The translations under genes and the position numbers were made by a program. From NCBI GenBank assembly GCA_014843695.1, contig JABXNX010000102.1:1-64000 (forward strand): a stretch of DNA of 64,000 nucleotides, written 5' to 3'. Origin of the DNA: Archivesica marissinica. Its lineage: Eukaryota > Mollusca > Bivalvia > Venerida > Vesicomyidae. Below, piece after piece: positions 1-13,310 of the stretch. Below the pieces are notes generated by a model. The model did not search any database, had not been told where the DNA came from, and was given only the letters and a program-made list of their open reading frames with translations. Within the stretch, counting starts at the first letter, position 1; each line of letters starts with the position of its first letter.

Positions 1-3000
1 TATGTGGTCAAGTGGTTAAAGACACGCAAGGTACTGTATGTGGTCAAGTAGTTAAAGCACACACAATGTACTGTATGTGGTCAAGTGGTTAAAGCACACA
101 CAATGTACTGTATGTGGTCAAGTGGTTAAAGCACACACAATGTACTGTATGTGGTCAAGTGGTTAAAGCACACATAATGTACTGTATGTGGTCAAGTGGT
201 TAAACACACGCAAGGTACTGTATGTGGTCAAGTGGTTAAAGCACACACAATGTACTGTATGTGGTCAAGTGGTTAAAGCACACACAATGTACTGTATGTG
301 GTCAAGTGGTTAAACACACGCAAGGTACTCTATGTGGTCAAGTGGTTAAAGCACACACAATGTACTGTATGTGGTCACGTGGTTAAACACACACAATGTA
401 ATGTATGTGGTCAAGTGGTTAAAGCACACACAATGTATCCTATGTGGTCAAGTGGTTAAAGCACACACAATGTACTGTATGTGGTCAAGTGGTTAAAGCA
501 AACACAATGTACTGTATGTGGTCAAGTGGTTAAAGCACACACAATGTACTGTATGTGTTCAAGTGGTTAAAGCACACACAATGTACTGTATGTGGTCAAG
601 TGGTTAAACACACACAATGTACTGTATGTGGTCAAGTGGTTAAACACACACAAGTACTGTATGTGGTCAAGTGGTTAAACACACACACTGTACTGTATGT
701 GGTCAAGTGGTTAAAGCACACACAATGTACTGTATGTGGTCAAGTGGTTAAAGACACGCAAGGTACTGTATGTGGTCAAGTAGTTAAAGCACACACAATG
801 TACTGTATGTGGTCAAGTGGTTAAAGCACACACAATGTACTGTATGTTGTCAAGTGGTTAAAGCACACACAATGTACTGTATGCGGTCAAGTGGTTAAAG
901 CACACACAATGTACTGTATGTGGTCAAGTGGTTAAACACACGCAAGGTACTGTATGTGGTCAAGTGGTTAAAGCACACACAATGTACTGTATGTGGTCAA
1001 GTGGTTAAAGCACACACAATGTACTGTATGTGGTCAAGTGGTTAAACACACGCAAGGTACTCTATGTGGTCAAGTGGTTAAAGCACACACAATGTACTGT
1101 ATGTGGTCACGTGGTTAAACACACACAATGTACTCTATGTGGTCAAGTGGTTAAAGCACACACAATGTATCCTATGTGGTCAAGTGGTTAAAGCACACAC
1201 AATGTACTGTATGTGGTCAAGTGGTTAAAGCACACACAATGTACTGTATGTGGTCAAGTGGTTAAACACACACAATGTACTGTATGTGGTCAAGTGGTTA
1301 AAGCACACACAATGTACTGTATGTGGTCAAGTGGTTAAAGCACACACAATGTACTGTATGTGGTCAAGTGGTTAAAGCACACACAATGTACTGTATGTGG
1401 TCAAGTGGTTAAAGCACACACAATGTACTGTATGTGGTCAAGTGGTTAAAGCACACACAATGTACTGTATGTGGTCAAGTGGTTAAACACACACAATGTA
1501 CTGTATGTGGTCAAGTGGTTAAACACACACAATGTACTGTATGTGGTCAAGTGGTTAAACACACACAATGTACTGTATGTGGTCAAGTGGTTAAAGCACA
1601 CACAATGTACTGTATGTGGTAAAGTGGTTAAAGCACACACAATGTACTGTATGTAGTCAAGTGGTTAAAGCACACACACTGTACTGTATGTGGTCAAGTG
1701 GTTAAACAAACACAATGTACTGTATGTGGTCAAGTGGTTAAAGCACACACAATGTACTGTATGTGGTCAAGTGGTTAAAGCACACACAATGTACTGTATG
1801 TGGTCAAGTGGTTAAAGCACACACACGGTACTGTATGTGGTCAAGTGGTTAAACACACACAATGTACTGTATGTGGTCAAGTGGTTAAAGCACACACAAT
1901 GTACTGTATGTGGTCAAGTGGTTAAAGCACACACAATGTACTGTATGTGGTCAAGTGGTTAAAGCACACACAATGTACTGTATGTGGTCAAGTGGTTAAA
2001 CAAACACAATGTACTGTATGTGGTCAAGTGGTTAAAGCACACACAATGTACTGTATGTGGTCAAGTGGTTAAAGCACACACAATGTACTGTATGTGGTCA
2101 AGTGGTTAAAGCACACACAATGTACTGTATGTGGTCAAGTGGTTAAACACACACAATGTACTGTATGTGGTCAAGTGGTTAACACACACAATGTACTGTA
2201 TGTGGTCAAGTGGTTAAAGCACACACAATGTACTGTATGTGGTCAAGTGGTTAAAGCACACACAATGTACTGTATGTGGTCAAGTGGTTAAAGCACACAC
2301 AATGTACTGTATGTGGTCAAGTGGTTAAACACACACAATGTACTGTATGTGGTCAAGTGGTTAAAGCACACACAATGTACTGTATGTGGTCAAGTGGTTA
2401 AAGACACGCAAGGTACTGTATGTGGTCAAGTAGTTAAAGCACACACAATGTACTGTATGTGGTCAAGTGGTTAAAGCACACACAATGTACTGTATGTTGT
2501 CAAGTGGTTAAAGCACACACAATGTACTGTATGTGGTCAAGTGGTTAAAGCACACACAATGTACTGTATGTGGTCAAGTGGTTAACACACGCAAGGTACT
2601 GTATGTGGTCAAGTGGTTAAAGCACACACAATGTACTGTATGTGGTCAAGTGGTTAAAGCACACACAATGTACTGTATGTGGTCAAGTGTTAAACACACG
2701 CAAGGTACTCTATGTGGTCAAGTGGTTAAAGCACACACAATGTACTGTATGTGGTCACGTGGTTAAACACACACAATGTACTCTATGTGGTCAAGTGGTT
2801 AAAGCACACACAATGTTCCTATGTGGTCAAGTGGTTAAAGCACACACAATGTACTGTATGTGGTCAAGTGGTTAAAGCACACACTGTACTGTATGTGGTC
2901 AAGTGGTTAACACACACAATGTACTGTATGTGGTCAAGTGGTTAAAGCACACACAATGTACTGTATGTGGTCAAGTGGTTAAAGCACACACAATGTACTG

Positions 3001-6000
3001 TATGTGGTCAAGTGGTTAAAGCACACACAATGTACTGTATGTGGTCAAGTGGTTAAAGCACACACAATGTACTGTATGTGGTCAAGTGGTTAAAGCACAC
3101 ACAATGTACTGTATGTGGTCAAGTGGTTAAACACACACAATGTACTGTATGTGGTCAAGTGGTTAAAGCACACACAATGTACTGTATGTGGTCAAGTGGT
3201 TAACACACACAATGTACTGTATGTGGTCAAGTGGTTAAAGCACACACAATGTACTGTATGTGGTCAAGTGGTTAAAGACACACAATGTACTGTATGTGGT
3301 CAAGTGGTTAAAGCACACACAATGTACTGTATGTGGTCAAGTGGTTAAAGCACACACAATGTACTGTATGTGGTCAAGTGGTTAAACACACGCAAGGTAC
3401 TGTATGTGGTCAAGTGGTTAAAGCACACACAATGTACTGTATGTGGTCAAGTGGTTAAAGCACACACAATGTACTGTATGTGGTCAAGTGGTTAAACACA
3501 CGCAAGGTACTGTATGTGGTCAAGTGGTTAAAGCACACACAATGTACTGTATGTGGTCAAGTGGTTAAACACACACAATGTACTGTATGTGGTCAAGTGG
3601 TTAAAGCACACACAATGTACTGTATGTGGTCAAGTGGTTAAAGCACACACAATGTACTGTATGTGGTCAAGTGGTTAAAGCACACACAATGTACTGTATG
3701 TGGTCAAGTGGTTAAAGCACACACAATGTACTGTATGTGGTCAAGTGGTTAAAGCACACACAATGTACTGTATGTGGTCAAGTGGTTAAAACACACAATG
3801 TACTGTATGTGGTCAAGTGGTTAAACACACACAATGTACTGTATGTGGTCAAGTGGTTAAACACACACAATGTACTGTATGTGGTCAAGTGGTTAAAGCA
3901 CACACAATGTACTGTATGTGGTCAAGTGGTTAAAGACACGCAAGGTACTGTATGTGGTCAAGTAGTTAAAGCACACACAATGTACTGTATGTGGTCAAGT
4001 GGTTAAACACACGCAAGGTACTGTATGTGGTCAAGTGGTTAAAGCACACACAATGTACTGTATGTGGTCAAGTGGTTAAAGCACACACAATGTACTGTAT
4101 GTGGTCAAGTGGTTAAACACACGCAAGGTACTGTATGTGGTCAAGTGGTTAAAGCACACACAATGTACTGTATGTGGTCACGTGGTTAAACACACACAAT
4201 GTACTCTATGTGGTCAAGTGGTTAAAGCACACACAATGTATCCTATGTGGTCAAGTGGTTAAAGCACACACAATGTACTGTATGTGGTCAAGTGGTTAAA
4301 GCACACACACTGTACTGTATGTGGTCAAGTGGTTAAACACACACAATGTACTGTATGTGGTCAAGTGGTTAAAGCACACACAATGTACTGTATGTGGTCA
4401 AGTGGTTAAAGCACACACAATGTACTGTATGTGGTCAAGTGGTTAAAGCACACACAATGTACTGTATGTGGTCAAGTGGTTAAAGCACACACAATGTACT
4501 GTATGTGGTCAAGTGGTTAAAGCACACACAATGTACTGTATGTGGTCAAGTGGTTAAACACACACAATGTACTGTATGTGGTCAAGTGGTTAAACACACA
4601 CAATGTACTGTATGTGGTCAAGTGGTTAAACACACACAATGTACTGTATGTGGTCAAGTGGTTAAAGCACACACAATGTACTGTATGTGGTCAAGTGGTT
4701 AAAAACACGCAAGGTACTGTATGTGGTCAAGTAGTTAAAGCACACACAATGTACTGTATGTGGTCAAGTGGTTAAAGCACACACAATGTACTGTATGTGG
4801 TCAAGTGGTTAAAGCACACACAATGTACTGTATGTGGTCAAGTGGTTAAAGCACACACAATGTACTGTATGTGGTCAAGTGGTTAAACACACACAATGTA
4901 CTGTATGTGGTCAAGTGGTTAAACACACACAATGTACTGTATGTGGTCAAGTGGTTAAACACACACAATGTACTGTATGTGGTCAAGTGGTTAAAGCACA
5001 CACAATGTACTGTATGTGGTCAAGTGGTTAAAAACACGCAAGGTACTGTATGTGGTCAAGTGGTTAAAGCACACACAATGTACTGTATGTGGTCAAGTGG
5101 TTAAAGCACACACAATGTACTGTATGTGGTCAAGTGGTTAAAGCACACACAATGTACTGTATGTGTTCAAGTGGTTAAAGCACACACAATGTACTGTATG
5201 TGGTCAAGTGGTTAAACACACACAATGTACTGTATGTGGTCAAGTGGTTAAACACACACAAGTACTGTATGTGGTCAAGTGGTTAAACACACACACTGTA
5301 CTGTATGTGGTCAAGTGGTTAAAGCACACACAATGTACTGTATGTGGTCAAGTGGTTAAAGACACGCAAGGTACTGTATGTGGTCAAGTAGTTAAAGCAC
5401 ACACAATGTACTGTATGTGGTCAAGTGGTTAAAGCACACACAATGTACTGTATGTTGTCAAGTGGTTAAAGCACACACAATGTACTGTATGCGGTCAAGT
5501 GGTTAAAGCACACACAATGTACTGTATGTGGTCAAGTGGTTAAACACACGCAAGGTACTGTATGTGGTCAAGTGGTTAAAGCACACACAATGTACTGTAT
5601 GTGGTCAAGTGGTTAAAGCACACACAATGTACTGTATGTGGTCAAGTGGTTAAACACACGCAAGGTACTCTATGTGGTCAAGTGGTTAAAGCACACACAA
5701 TGTACTGTATGTGGTCACGTGGTTAAACACACACAATGTACTCTATGTGGTCAAGTGGTTAAAGCACACACAATTTATCCTATGTGGTCAAGTGGTTAAA
5801 GCACACACAATGTACTGTATGTGGTCAAGTGGTTAAAGCACACACACTGTACTGTATGTGGTCAAGTGTTTAAACACACAATGTACTGTATGTGGTCAAG
5901 TGGTTAAAGCACACACAATGTACTGTATGTGGTCAAGTGGTTAAAGCACACACAATGTACTGTATGTGGTCAAGTGGTTAAAGCACACACAATGTACTGT

Positions 6001-9000
6001 ATGTGGTCAAGTGGTTAAAGCACACACAATGTACTGTATGTGGTCAAGTGGTTAAAGCACACACAATGTACTGTATGTGGTCAAGTGGTTAAACACACAC
6101 AATGTACTGTATGTGGTCAAGTGGTTAAACACACACAATGTACTGTATGTGGTCAAGTGGTTAAACACACACAATGTACTGTATGTGGTCAAGTGGTTAA
6201 AGCACACACAATGTACTGTATGTGGTCAAGTGGTTAAAGCACACACAATGTACTGTATGTGGTCAAGTGGTTAAACACACGCAAGGTACTGTATGTGGTC
6301 AAGTGGTTAAAGCACACACAATGTACTGTATGTGGTCAAGTGGTTAAAGCACACACAATGTACTGTATGTGGTCAAGTGGTTAAACACACGCAAGGTACT
6401 CTATGTGGTCAAGTGGTTATAGCACACACAATGTACTGTATGTGGTCACGTGGTTAAACACACACAATGTACTGTATGTGGTCAAGTGGTTAAAGCACAC
6501 ACAATGTATCCTATGTGGTCAAGTGGTTAAAGCACACACAATGTACTGTATGTGGTCAAGTGGTTAAAGCACACACAATGTACTGTATGTGGTCAAGTGG
6601 TTAAACACACACAATGTACTGTATGTGGTCAAGTGGTTAAACACACACAATGTACTGTATGTGGTCAAGTGGTTAAAGCACACACAATGTACTGTACGTG
6701 GTCAGGTGGTTAAAGCACACACAATGTACTGTATGTGGTCAAGTGGTTAATCACACACAATGTACTGTATGTGGTCAAGTGGTTAAAGCACACACAATGT
6801 ACTGTATGTGGTCACGTGGTTAAACACACACAATGTACTGTATGTGGTCAAGTGGTTAAAGCACACACAATGTATCCTATGTGGTCAAGTGGTTAAAGCA
6901 CACACAATGTACTGTATGTGGTCAAGTGGTTAAAGCACACACAATGTACTGTATGTGGTCAAGTGGTTAAAGCACACACATTTTACTGTATGTGGTCAAG
7001 TGGTTAAAGCACACACAATGTACTGTATGTGGTCAAGTGGTTAAACACACACAATGTACTGTATGTGGTCAAGTGGTTAAACACACACAATGTACTGTAT
7101 GTGGTCAAGTGGTTAAACACACACAATGTACTGTATGTGGTCAAGTGGTTAAAGCACACACAATGTACTGTATGAGCTCAAGTGGTTAAACACATACAAT
7201 GTACTGTATGTGGTCAAGTGGTTAAAGCACACACAATGTACTGTATGTAGTCAAGTGGTTAAAGCACACACACTGTACTGTATGTGGTCAAGTGGTTAAA
7301 CAAACACAATGTACTGTATGTGGTCAAGTGGTTAAAGCACACACAATGTACTGTATGTGGTCAAGTGGTTAAAGCACACACAATGTACTGTATGTGGTCA
7401 AGTGGTTAAAGCACACACACGGTACTGTATGTGGTCAAGTGGTTAAACACACACAATGTACTGTATGTGGTCAAGTGGTTAAAGCACACACAATGTACTG
7501 TATGTGGTCAAGTGGTTAAAGCACACACAATGTACTGTATGTGGTCAAGTGGTTAAATCACACACAATGTACTGTATGTGGTCAAGTGGTTAAAGCACAC
7601 ACAATGTACTGTATGTGGTCAAGTGGTTAAACACACACATTGTACTGTATGTGGTCAAGTGGTTAAACACACACAATGTACTGTATGTGGTCAAGTGGTT
7701 AAACACACACAATGTACTGTATGTGGTCAAGTGGTTAAAGCACACACAATGTACTGTATGTGGTCAAGTGGTTAAGGACACGCAAGGTACTGTATGTGGT
7801 CAAGTAGTTAAAGCACACACAATGTACTGTATGTGGTCAAGTGGTTAAAGCACACACAATGTACTGTATGTGGTCAAGTGGTTAAAGCACACACAATGTA
7901 CTGTATGCGGTCAAGTGGTTAAACACACGCAAGGTACTGTATGTGGTCAAGTGGTTAAAGCACACACAATGTACTGTATGTGGTCAAGTGGTTAAAGCAC
8001 ACACAATGTACTGTATGTGGTCAAGTGGTTAAACACACGCAAGGTACTCTATGTGGTCAAGTGGTTAAAGCACTCACAATGTACTGTATGTGGTCACGTG
8101 GTTAAACACACACAATGTACTGTATGTGGTCAAGTGGTTAAAGCACACACAATGTACTGTACGTGGTCAAGTGGTTAAAGCACACACAATGTACTCTATG
8201 TGGTCAAGTGGTTAATCACACACAATGTACTGTATGTGGGCAAGTGGTTAAAGCACACACAATGTACTGTATGTGGTCACGTGGTTAAACACACACAATG
8301 TACTGTATGTGGTCAAGAGGTTAAAGCACACACAATGTACTGTATGTGGTCAAGTGGTTAATGCACACACAATGTACTGTATGTGGTGAAGTGGTTAAAG
8401 CACTCACAATGTACTGTATGTGGTCAAGTGGTTAAAACACACACAATGTACTGTATGTGGTCAAGTGGTTAAACACACACAATGTACTGTATGTGGTCAA
8501 GTGGTTAAACACACACAATGTACTGTATGTGGTCAAGTGGTTAAAGCACACACAATGTACTGTATGTGGTCAAGTGGTTAAAGCACACACAATGTACTGT
8601 ATGTGGTCAAGTGGTTAAACACACACAATGTACTGTATGTGGTCAAGTGGTTAAACACACACAATGTACTGTATGTGGTCAAGTGGTTAAAGCACACACA
8701 ATGTACTGTATGTGGTCAAGTGGTTAAAGCACACACAATGTACTGTATGTGGTCAAGTGGTTAAAGCACACACAATGTACTGTATGTGGTCAAGTGGTTA
8801 AAGCACACACAATGTACTGTATGTGGTCAAGTGGTTAAACACACACAATGTACTGTATGTGGTCAAGTGGTTAAACACACACAATTGTTGTGGTGTGGTT
8901 GTGTTGTGTGGTGTGGTTGTGTTTTGTGGTGTGGTTGTTGTTGTGGTGTGGTTTGTTGTTGTGGTGGTTTGTTGTTGTGGTGTGGTTGTTTGTGGTGTGG

Positions 9001-11250
9001 TTTGTACTGTATGTGGTCAAGTGGTTAAGCACACACAATGTACTGTATGTGGTCAAGTGGTTAAAGCACACACAATGTACTGTATGTGGTCAAGTGGTTA
9101 AAGCACACACAATGTACTGTATGTGGTCAAGTGGTTAAACACACACAATGTACTGTATGTGGTCAAGTGGTTAAACACACACAATGTACTGTATGTGGTC
9201 AAGTGGTTAAACACACACAATGTACTGTATGTGGTCAAGTGGTTAAAGCACACACAATGTACTGTATGTGGTCAAGTGGTTAAACACACACAATGTACTG
9301 TATGTGGTCAAGTGGTTAAACACACAATGTACTGTATGTGGTCAAGTGGTTAAAGCACACACATGTACTGTATGTGGTCAAGTGGTTAAACAACACAATG
9401 TACTGTATGTGGTCAAGTGGTTAAAGCACACACAATGTACTGTATGTGGTCAAGTGGTTAAAGCACACACAATGTACTGTATGTGGTCAAGTGGTTAAAG
9501 CACACACAATGTACTGTATGTGGTCAAGTGGTTAAACACACACAATGTACTGTATGTGGTCAAGTGGTTAAAGCACACACAATGTACTGTATGTGGTCAA
9601 GTGGTTAAAGCACACACAATGTACTGTATGTGGTCAAGTGGTTAAATCACACACAATGTACTGTATGTGGTCAAGTGGTTAAAGCACACACAATGTACTG
9701 TATGTGGTCAAGTGGTTAAACACACACATTGTACTGTATGTGGTGTGGTTTGTTGTTGTGTGTGGTTTGTTGTTGTGTTAAGTGGTTAAAGCACACACAA
9801 TGTACTGTATGTGGTCAAGTGGTTAAGGACACGCAGGTACTGTATGTGGTCAAGTAGTTAAAGCACACACAATGTACTGTATGTGGTCAAGTGGTTAAAG
9901 CACACACAATGTACTGTATGTGGTCAAGTGGTTAAAGCACACACAATGTACTGTATGCGGTCAAGTGGTTAAACACACGCAAGGTACTGTATGTGGTCAA
10001 GTGGTTAAAGCACACACAATGTACTGTATGTGGTCAAGTGGTTAAAGCACACACAATGTACTGTATGTGGTCAAGTGGTTAAACACACGCAAGGTACTCT
10101 ATGTGGTCAAGTGGTTAAAGCACTCACAATGTACTGTATGTGGTCACGTGGTTAAACACACACAATGTACTGTATGTGGTCAAGTGGTTAAAGCACACAC
10201 AATGTACTGTACGTGGTCAAGTGGTTAAAGCACACACAATGTACTCTATGTGGTCAAGTGGTTAATCACACACAATGTACTGTATGTGGGCAAGTGGTTA
10301 AAGCACACACAATGTACTGTATGTGGTCACGTGGTTAACACACACAATGTACTGTATGTGGTCAAGAGGTTAAAGCACACACAATGTACTGTATGTGGTC
10401 AAGTGGTTAATGCACACACAATGTACTGTATGTGGTGAAGTGGTTAAAGCACTCACAATGTACTGTATGTGGTCAAGTGGTTAAAACACACACAATGTAC
10501 TGTATGTGGTCAAGTGGTTAAACACACACAATGTACTGTATGTGGTCAAGTGGTTAAACACACACAATGTACTGTATGTGGTCAAGTGGTTAAAGCACAC
10601 ACAATGTACTGTATGTGGTCAAGTGGTTAAACACACACAATGTACTGTATGTGGTCAAGTGGTTAAAGCACACACAATGTACTGTATTTGGTCAAGTGGT
10701 TAAAGCACACACAATGTACTGTATGTGGTCAAGTGGTTAAAGCACACACAATGTACTGTATGTGGTCAAGTGGTTAAAGCACACACAATGTACTGTATGT
10801 GGTCAAGTGGTTAAATCACACACAATGTACTGTATGTGGTCAAGTGGTTAAAGCACATACAATGTACTGTATGTGGTCAAGTGGTTAAACACACACAATG
10901 TACTGTATGTGGTCAAGTGGTTAAGCACACACAATGTACTGTATGTGGTCAAGTGGTTAAACACACACAATGTACTGTGTGTGGTCAAGTGGTTAAAGCA
11001 CACACAATGTACTGTATGTGGTGAAGTGGTTAAACACACGCAAGCTACTGTATGTGGTCAAATAGTTAAAGTACACACAATGTACTGTATTTGGTCAAGT
11101 GGTTAAACACACACAATGTACTGTATGTGGTCAAGTGGTTAAAGCACACACAATGTACTGTATGTGGTCAAGTAGTTAAAGCACACACAAGGTACTGTAT
11201 GTGGTCAAGTGGTTAAAACACACATAAGGTACTGTATGTGGTCAAGTTAA
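1..11250 (+). repeat. 37-bp satellite array, about 300 units
   Basis: Head-to-tail units of 37 bp with core TGTGGTCAAGTGGTTAAA, followed by a GCACACACAATGTACTGTA-type half. Common 36-bp variants lack one G (AAACACAC for AAAGCACAC). Other recurring variants carry ACACGCAAGGTAC, GTATCCTATG or TGGTCACGTGG. The array is cut by the left window edge. Because 37 is not a multiple of 3, small open frames with VKWLKHTQCTVCG-type repeats appear and are not genes. It lies upstream of the first visible Rab exon, presumably in an intron of that gene. Long blocks are duplicated inside it (see findings). Confidence 0.97.
8886..9003 (+). repeat. GT-rich patch inside the 37-mer array
   Basis: About 118 bp of irregular TGTGGTGTGGTTGT-type sequence replaces part of the 37-mer period. 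It looks like local expansion of the TGTGGT that starts each unit. A second, shorter patch (about 40 bp) lies at 9740-9778. Confidence 0.85.
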
Positions 11251-11254
11251 CGCG

Positions 11255-11392
11255 CACGCATCCACGCAAGCACGCACGTACACACACACACACACGCATA
11301 ATATACTGTAGTTGGTCAAGTGTTTAACATGTATGACGACAGCTGAACGTATTCCTCAAAATGTACTATACGGTCGCTCACCAGTTGAGGCT
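11255..11392. other. Spacer between the 37-mer and 38-mer arrays
   Basis: Contains a short alternating purine-pyrimidine stretch (CGCACG then CACACA) at about 11250-11297, one decayed 37-mer unit, then unique sequence. No exon is visible. Confidence 0.6.
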
Positions 11393-12588
11393 GGGCCCCG
11401 ACGCGAACCACGGCTCACGTGCTTAGATATGATAGTTTCACGAAACCACGGCTCATGTGCTTAGCTATGAATGTTTCATGAAACCTCGGCTCGCGTGCTT
11501 AGCTATGATTGTTTCGTGAAAGCCCAGCTCACGTGCTTAGCTATGATTGTGTCGTGAAACCCCAGCTCACGTGCTTAGCTATGATTGTTTCGTGAAACTC
11601 CGGCTCACGTGCTTAGCTATGATTGTTTCGTGAAACCCCGGCTCACGTGCTTAGCTATGATTGTTTCGTGAAACCCCGGCTCACGTGCTTAGCTATGATT
11701 GTTTCGTTAAACCCCGGCTCACGTGCTTAGCTATGATTGCTTCGTGAAACCCCGGCTCACGTGCTTAGCTATGATTGCTTCGTGAAACCCCGGCTCACGT
11801 GCTTAGCTATGATTGCTTCGTGAAACCCCGGCTCACGTGCTTAGCTATGATTGCTTCGTGAAACCCCCATCTCATGTGCTTAGCTATGATTGCTTCGTGA
11901 AACCCCATCTCATGTGCTTAGCTATGATTGCTTCGTGAAACCCCATCTCATGTGCTTAGCTATGATTGCTTCGTGAAACCCCATCTCATGTACTTAGCTA
12001 TGATTGCTTCGTGAAACCCCATCTCATGTGCTTAGCTATGATTGCTTCGTGAAACCCCAGCTCACGTGCTTAGCTATGATTGCTTCGTGAAACCCCATCT
12101 CATGTGCTTAGCTATGATTGCTTCGTGAAACCCCATCTCATGTGCTTAGCTATGATTGCTTCGTGAAACCCCATCTCATGTGCTTAGCTATGATTGCTTC
12201 GTGAAACCCCATCTCATGTGCTTAGCTATGATTGCTTCGTGAAACCCCATCTCATGTGCTTAGCTATGATTGCTTCGTGAAACCCCATCTCATGTGCTTA
12301 GCTATGATTGCTTCGTGAAACCCCATCTCATGTGCTTAGCTATGATTGCTTCGTGAAACCCCATCTCATGTGCTTAGCTATGATTGCTTCGTGAAACCCC
12401 ATCTCATGTGCTTAGCTATGATTGCTTCGTGAAACCCCATCTCATGTGCTTAGCTATGATTGCTTCGTGAAACCCCATCTCATGTGCTTAGCTATGATTG
12501 CTTCGTGAAACCCCATCTCATGTGCTTAGCTATGATTGCTTCGTGAAACCCCATCTCATGTGCTTAGCTATGATTGCTTCGTGAAACG
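11393..12588 (+). repeat. 38-bp satellite array, about 31 units
   Basis: Head-to-tail units of 38 bp with core TGCTTAGCTATGATTG. Early units carry GGCTCACGTG and GTTTCGTG, middle units GCTTCGTG, and late units ATCTCATGTG. The right half is almost perfectly homogeneous while the left half varies. The array ends only about 50 bp before the interswitch exon of the Rab-like gene. Confidence 0.97.
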
Positions 12589-12639
12589 GGTCCTTGTTAT
12601 TATAAATGTGTTATATGAACTTATATCTTATGATTGTAG

Positions 12640-12700
12640 CAACCGACTTTGTGAGGAGAAAGTTTGAAGTGGATGGCGCCCTTGTGGAACTACAGATATG
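12640..12700 (+). CDS. Rab-like GTPase, interswitch exon (first visible exon)
   Basis: This short internal exon encodes the stretch before the G3 motif of a Rab/Ras-family GTPase. It reads TDFVRRKFEVDGALVELQIW, matching the Rab pattern in which a DF is followed by two beta strands and LQIWDTAG. It begins after a TTGTAG acceptor and ends at a GTAACG donor. It starts with two bases completing a codon (phase 1) and ends with TG, the first two bases of the Trp codon. The next exon at 16112 supplies the third base, so W-DTAG is restored exactly. The 61-nt length and phase agreement make chance unlikely. Upstream lies only satellite DNA, so the exon with the P-loop (G1) and switch I threonine was not found and probably lies left of the window. 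Confidence 0.85.
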
Positions 12701-13305
12701 GTAACGGTTTGTGTGTTGTTCATTTTACAAATGTCCATCCACCAAATGTTAATTGCGAATATAATCTATGACGAGTGCAACACTCGCTGCAAATAATGGT
12801 GCTGATGCCGCTATAGAAATCTGATCTAGCTTATTGTGATGGTAAATGATGCCCGGCCGGTGGCGGACAGATGGCGGACTCCGGGCTAAACCACCAACAC
12901 TATGCAAGCCAGCGGTGTCGGCAAGTGAAGTCCATGGCTATAACAACTCGACCACGAACGCTCCTTGGTAGCAAGCCAGAGGTGAGGGGCAAGTGAAGTC
13001 TATGAGCGTTACCACTCGGCCACGGGCGGCGGTTTCTATTCTAGCGAATTAGTTCCGATATCCTTAATGGTCTGTCTTATTTTGAATGTTGACGTATTAC
13101 TGTGCAGATGTTTTGTAAATGAACTATATATCTTGTTTTACCAGCCAGCGTTAATGCTTCTTCCGGTGTTCCCATCAAGGTTGAGATGCAATGTATTTGA
13201 CATTTAAACTTTAAAACGATATTATATTGTCTGCAATATTGAATGCAAAACATTATATATAAATAAAAACTATAATTGGTTTAAATAAAGTCACGGTTAA
13301 ATCAA
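12701..13305. other. Intron sequence, mostly unique
   Basis: Intron between the interswitch exon and the 45-mer array. Apart from the dimeric tRNA-like remnant at about 12886-13035 I see only AT-rich unique sequence. No further exon was found. Confidence 0.5.
12886..13035 (-). mobile_element. Two tandem tRNA-like SINE heads (degenerate)
   Basis: On the minus strand, GTGGCCGAGTGGTAACG (A-box-like) is followed by ACTTGCCC and CTGGCTTGC. About 70 bp later GTGGTCGAGTTGTTATAG is followed by the same downstream words. It resembles the element at 20372-20629. No bodies or tails are clear. Confidence 0.45.
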
Positions 13306-13310
13306 TCAAA

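Noticed and set aside
1..11250. Many small frames with VKWLKHTQCTVCGQVV repeats, some with CxxC-like look
   Set aside because: They are translations of the 37-mer array that arise in several frames and stop at the 37/36-bp phase drift. No start context or independent support.
1..11250. NK2-type (TCAAGTG) and RUNX-type (TGTGGT) motifs in every 37-mer
   Set aside because: Short, common words. Unlike the 30-mer, there is no pattern of variation falling outside the motif.
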